A DNA stretch of 64,000 bases from Gordionus sp. m RMFG-2023 (Eukaryota; Nematomorpha; Gordioida; Chordodea; Parachordodidae), in contig NC_088779.1 of the NCBI RefSeq assembly GCF_954871325.1, positions 19,036,846 to 19,100,845 on the forward strand. The letters are read 5' to 3'. The number at the start of each line of letters is the position of its first letter. Position 1 is the first letter of the stretch. Positions 60,896 through 64,000 of this stretch are shown piece by piece. The position numbers and the translations under genes were made by a program. The notes under the pieces are model-generated. The model was not told where the DNA came from. It saw nothing but the letters and a program-made list of their open reading frames with translations, and did not search any database.

Positions 60896-63800
60896 TTCAA
60901 GGAGCGAAACAAAGGGGAACAACCCAAGAAGCGTAACAAGAGAGGATCCCAGGAGCGAAACAAAGGGGAACAACCCAAGAAGCGTAACAAGAGAGGATCC
61001 CAGGAGCGAAACAAAGGGGAACAACCCAAGAAGCGTAACAAGAGAGGATCCAAGGAGCGAAACAAAGGGGAACAACCCAAGAAGCGTAACAAGAGAGGAT
61101 CCAAGGAGCGAAACAAAGGGGAACAACCCAAGAAGCGTAACAAGAGAGGATCCAAGGAGCGAAACAAAGGGGAACAACCCAAGAAGCGTAACAAGAGAGG
61201 ATCCAAGGAGCGAAACAAAGGGGAACAACCCAAGAAGCGTAACAAGAGAGGATCCCAGGAGCGAAACAAAGGGGAACAACCCAAGAAGCGTAACAAGAGA
61301 GGATCCCAGGAGCGAAACAAAGGGGAACAACCCAAGAAGCGTAACAAGAGAGGATCCAAGGAGCGAAACAAAGGGGAACAACCCAAGAAGCGTAACAAGA
61401 GAGGATCCCAGGAGCGAAACAAAGGGGAACAACCCAAGAAGCGTAACAAGAGAGGATCCAAGGAGCGAAACAAAGGGGAACAACCCAAGAAGCGTAACAA
61501 GAGAGGATCCCAGGAGCGAAACAAAGGGGAACAACCCAAGAAGCGTAACAAGAGAGGATCCCAGGAGCGAAACAAAGGGGAACAACCCAAGAAGCGTAAC
61601 AAGAGAGGATCCAAGGAGCGAAACAAAGGGGAACAACCCAAGAAGCGTAACAAGAGAGGATCCCAGGAGCGAAACAAAGGGGAACAACCCAAGAAGCGTA
61701 ACAAGAGAGGATCCAAGGAGCGAAACAAAGGGGAACAACCCAAGAAGCGTAACAAGAGAGGATCCCAGGAGCGAAACAAAGGGGAACAACCCAAGAAGCG
61801 TAACAAGAGAGGATCCCAGGAGCGAAACAAAGGGGAACAACCCAAGAAGCGTAACAAGAGAGGATCCAAGGAGCGAAACAAAGGGGAACAACCCAAGAAG
61901 CGTAACAAGAGAGGTTCCAAGGAGCGAAACAAAGGGGAACAACCCAAGGAGCGTAACAAGAGAGGATCCAAGGAGCGAAACAAAGGGGAACAACCCAAGA
62001 AGCGTAACAAGAGAGGATCCAAGGAGCGAAACAAAGGGGAACAACCCAAGAAGCGTAACAAGAGAGGATCCAAGGAGCGAAACAAAGGGGAACAACCCAA
62101 GAAGCGTAACAAGAGAGGATCCAAGGAGCGAAACAAAGGGGAACAACCCAAGAAGCGTAACAAGAGAGGATCCAAGGAGCGAAACAAAGGGGAACAACCC
62201 AAGAAGCGTAACAAGAGAGGATCCCAGGAGCGAAACAAAGGGGAACAACCCAAGAAGCGTAACAAGAGAGGATCCAAGGAGCGAAACAAAGGGGAACAAC
62301 CCAAGAAGCGTAACAAGAGAGGATCCAAGGAGCGAAACAAAGGGGAACAACCCAAGGAGCGTAACAAGAGAGGATCCAAGGAGCGAAACAAAGGGGAACA
62401 ACCCAAGGAGCGTAACAAGAGAGGATCCAAGGAGCGAAACAAAGGGGAACAACCCAAGAAGCGTAACAAGAGAGGATCGAAACAAGGGGAACAACCCAAG
62501 GAGCGTAACAGAGAGGATCAAGGAGCGAAACAAGGGAACAACCCAAGAAGCGTAACAAGAGAGGATCCAAGGAGCGAAACAAAGGGGAACAACCCAAGAA
62601 GCGTAACAAGAGAGGATCCAAGGAGCGAAACAAAGGGGAACAACCCAAGAAGCGTAACAAGAGAGGATCCAAGGAGCGAAACAAAGGGGAACAACCCAAG
62701 AAGCGTAACAAGAGAGGATCCAAGGAGCGAAACAAAGGGGAACAACCCAAGAAGCGTAACAAGAGAGGATCCAAGGAGCGAAACAAAGGGGAACAACCCA
62801 AGAAGCGTAACAAGAGAGGATCCAAGGAGCGAAACAAAGGGGAACAACCCAAGAAGCGTAACAAGAGAGGATCCAAGGAGCGAAACAAAGGGGAACAACC
62901 CAAGAAGCGTAACAAGAGAGGATCCCAGGAGCGAAACAAAGGGGAACAACCCAAGAAGCGTAACAAGAGAGGATCCCAGGAGCGAAACAAAGGGGAACAA
63001 CCCAAGAAGCGTAACAAGAGAGGATCCAAGGAGCGAAACAAAGGGGAACAACCCAAGAAGCGTAACAAGAGAGGATCCAAGGAGCGAAACAAAGGGGAAC
63101 AACCCAAGAAGCGTAACAAGAGAGGATCCAAGGAGCGAAACAAAGGGGAACAACCCAAGAAGCGTAACAAGAGAGGATCCCAGGAGCGAAACAAAGGGGA
63201 ACAACCCAAGAAGCGTAACAAGAGAGGATCCCAGGAGCGAAACAAAGGGGAACAACCCAAGAAGCGTAACAAGAGAGGATCCAAGGAGCGAAACAAAGGG
63301 GAACAACCCAAGAAGCGTAACAAGAGAGGATCCCAGGAGCGAAACAAAGGGGAACAACCCAAGAAGCGTAACAAGAGAGGATCCAAGGAGCGAAACAAAG
63401 GGGAACAACCCAAGAAGCGTAACAAGAGAGGATCCCAGGAGCGAAACAAAGGGGAACAACCCAAGAAGCGTAACAAGAGAGGATCCCAGGAGCGAAACAA
63501 AGGGGAACAACCCAAGAAGCGTAACAAGAGAGGATCCAAGGAGCGAAACAAAGGGGAACAACCCAAGAAGCGTAACAAGAGAGGATCCCAGGAGCGAAAC
63601 AAAGGGGAACAACCCAAGAAGCGTAACAAGAGAGGATCCAAGGAGCGAAACAAAGGGGAACAACCCAAGAAGCGTAACAAGAGAGGATCCCAGGAGCGAA
63701 ACAAAGGGGAACAACCCAAGAAGCGTAACAAGAGAGGATCCAAGGAGCGAAACAAAGGGGAACAACCCAAGAAGCGTAACAAGAGAGGATCCAAGGAGCG

Positions 63801-64000
63801 AAACAAAGGGGAACAACCCAAGGAGCGTAACAAGAGAGGATCCAAGGAGCGAAACAAAGGGGAACAACCCAAGGAGCGTAACAAGAGAGGATCCAAGGAG
63901 CGAAACAAAGGGGAACAACCCAAGAAGCGTAACAAGAGAGGATCCAAGGAGCAAAACAAAGGGGAACAACCCAAGGAGCGTAACAAGAGAGGATCCAAGG
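60896..64000 (+). repeat. 51-bp coding tandem array, about 60 units, higher-order structure
   Basis: Each 51-bp unit encodes 17 residues (RSETKGNNPRSVTREDP on the + strand) and carries one GGATCC-type site. Variation is concentrated at two places: GATCCAAGG or GATCCCAGG, and AAGAAGCG or AAGGAGCG. A disturbed stretch at 62475-62545 separates two halves with nearly the same order of variants. The array is open in the sense frame and also in antisense frames. It lies where the first family N copy has a Ser/Arg/Asn repeat linker (8222-8692), so it is an expanded protease-to-RT linker. Confidence 0.93.

Larger units (their letters stand above)
58336..64000 (+). mobile_element. Ty3/gypsy element, family N, second copy, runs off the window
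   Basis: The probable 5' LTR (58336-59422) is followed by a leader matching the first copy. A short gag-like protein follows (59587-60375). It begins MKSLKFVKYWEVQYNIFG, has a hydrophobic stretch LVILIIWICSLIW followed by basic residues, and then zinc knuckles CYNCGKPGHMLRDC, CFGCGKFGHIAPYC and CAGCGRFGHNKEDC, with a fourth CCHC-like motif near 60273. Next is an aspartic protease (from 60432, with LFDTGAAISVIG at about 60510) whose frame passes straight into a 51-bp repeat array. Reverse transcriptase, RNase H and integrase would lie beyond the window. The visible part looks nearly whole, with few breaks, and is probably younger than the copy at 3533-11340. Confidence 0.85.

Noticed and set aside
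60701-63998. Very long antisense open frames (up to 1,033 codons) across the 51-bp array
   Set aside because: A 51-bp unit without stops in a given frame stays open in that frame for the whole array. These are shadows of the sense repeat and encode Leu/Phe/Ser-rich repeats with no family.

Overview
This is a very AT-rich eukaryotic window. The one confident host gene is a class II POU-homeodomain (Oct1/Oct2/nubbin-Pdm type) transcription factor on the + strand. Its three visible exons (13833-13941, 14120-14536, 17013-17767) have GT-AG introns and matching phases. Class II POU genes point to a bilaterian animal. The low GC and the mix of hAT elements, Ty3/gypsy elements and GC-core MITEs would fit an arthropod or another ecdysozoan, but I cannot name the species. 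Any upstream exons lie outside the part I can recognise.

Nearly everything else is transposable-element DNA, and many boundaries are fixed by exact target-site duplications (TSDs). From left to right: (1) A LINE-like reverse transcriptase relic (about 1930-2582 and 12358-12560) is split by a 9.8-kb hAT-type element (2583-12357, TSD AGACAAGG). That element carries a small MITE (2954-3334, TSD ATTAGTAA) and a whole-length but broken Ty3/gypsy fossil on the minus strand (3533-11340). (2) The POU gene's second intron holds a hAT copy (14676-16955, TSD AAATAACT). (3) From 21.4 to 31.2 kb there are two GC-core MITEs, three more hAT insertions and a tRNA-derived SINE. (4) From 32.4 to 36.2 kb there are a SINE copy with internal tandem duplication, a Helitron helicase fragment and a BED-type hAT relic. 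(5) From 36.2 to 46.0 kb a second Ty3/gypsy fossil is split by a hAT, which holds a MITE, which holds an integrase-type, Ginger-like DNA element (37638-41147): four levels of nesting. (6) From 46.4 to 49.3 kb there are LTR fragments, a 118-bp tandem array and a MITE. (7) 49340-54421 is a 5.1-kb hAT (TSD GGCGCATA). (8) From 54.4 to 58.3 kb there are short tandem arrays, a MULE fragment and gag scraps. (9) From 58.3 kb to the window end lies a third Ty3/gypsy copy of the same family as the first. Its region after the protease is a 51-bp, 17-codon tandem array of about 60 units that runs off the window.

Three points stand out. The four copies of one hAT family form a visible history: the intronic POU copy lacks both a 640-bp deletion and a MITE insertion that the other three share. 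Several unrelated small elements have the same design of short hAT-like ends around arrays of GC-rich cores separated by A/T runs. The first and third Ty3/gypsy copies share an unusual short gag-like protein with a predicted N-terminal membrane anchor and four zinc knuckles, followed by a protease and a tandem-repeat linker. All calls rest on reading the sequence by eye; no database search was run.
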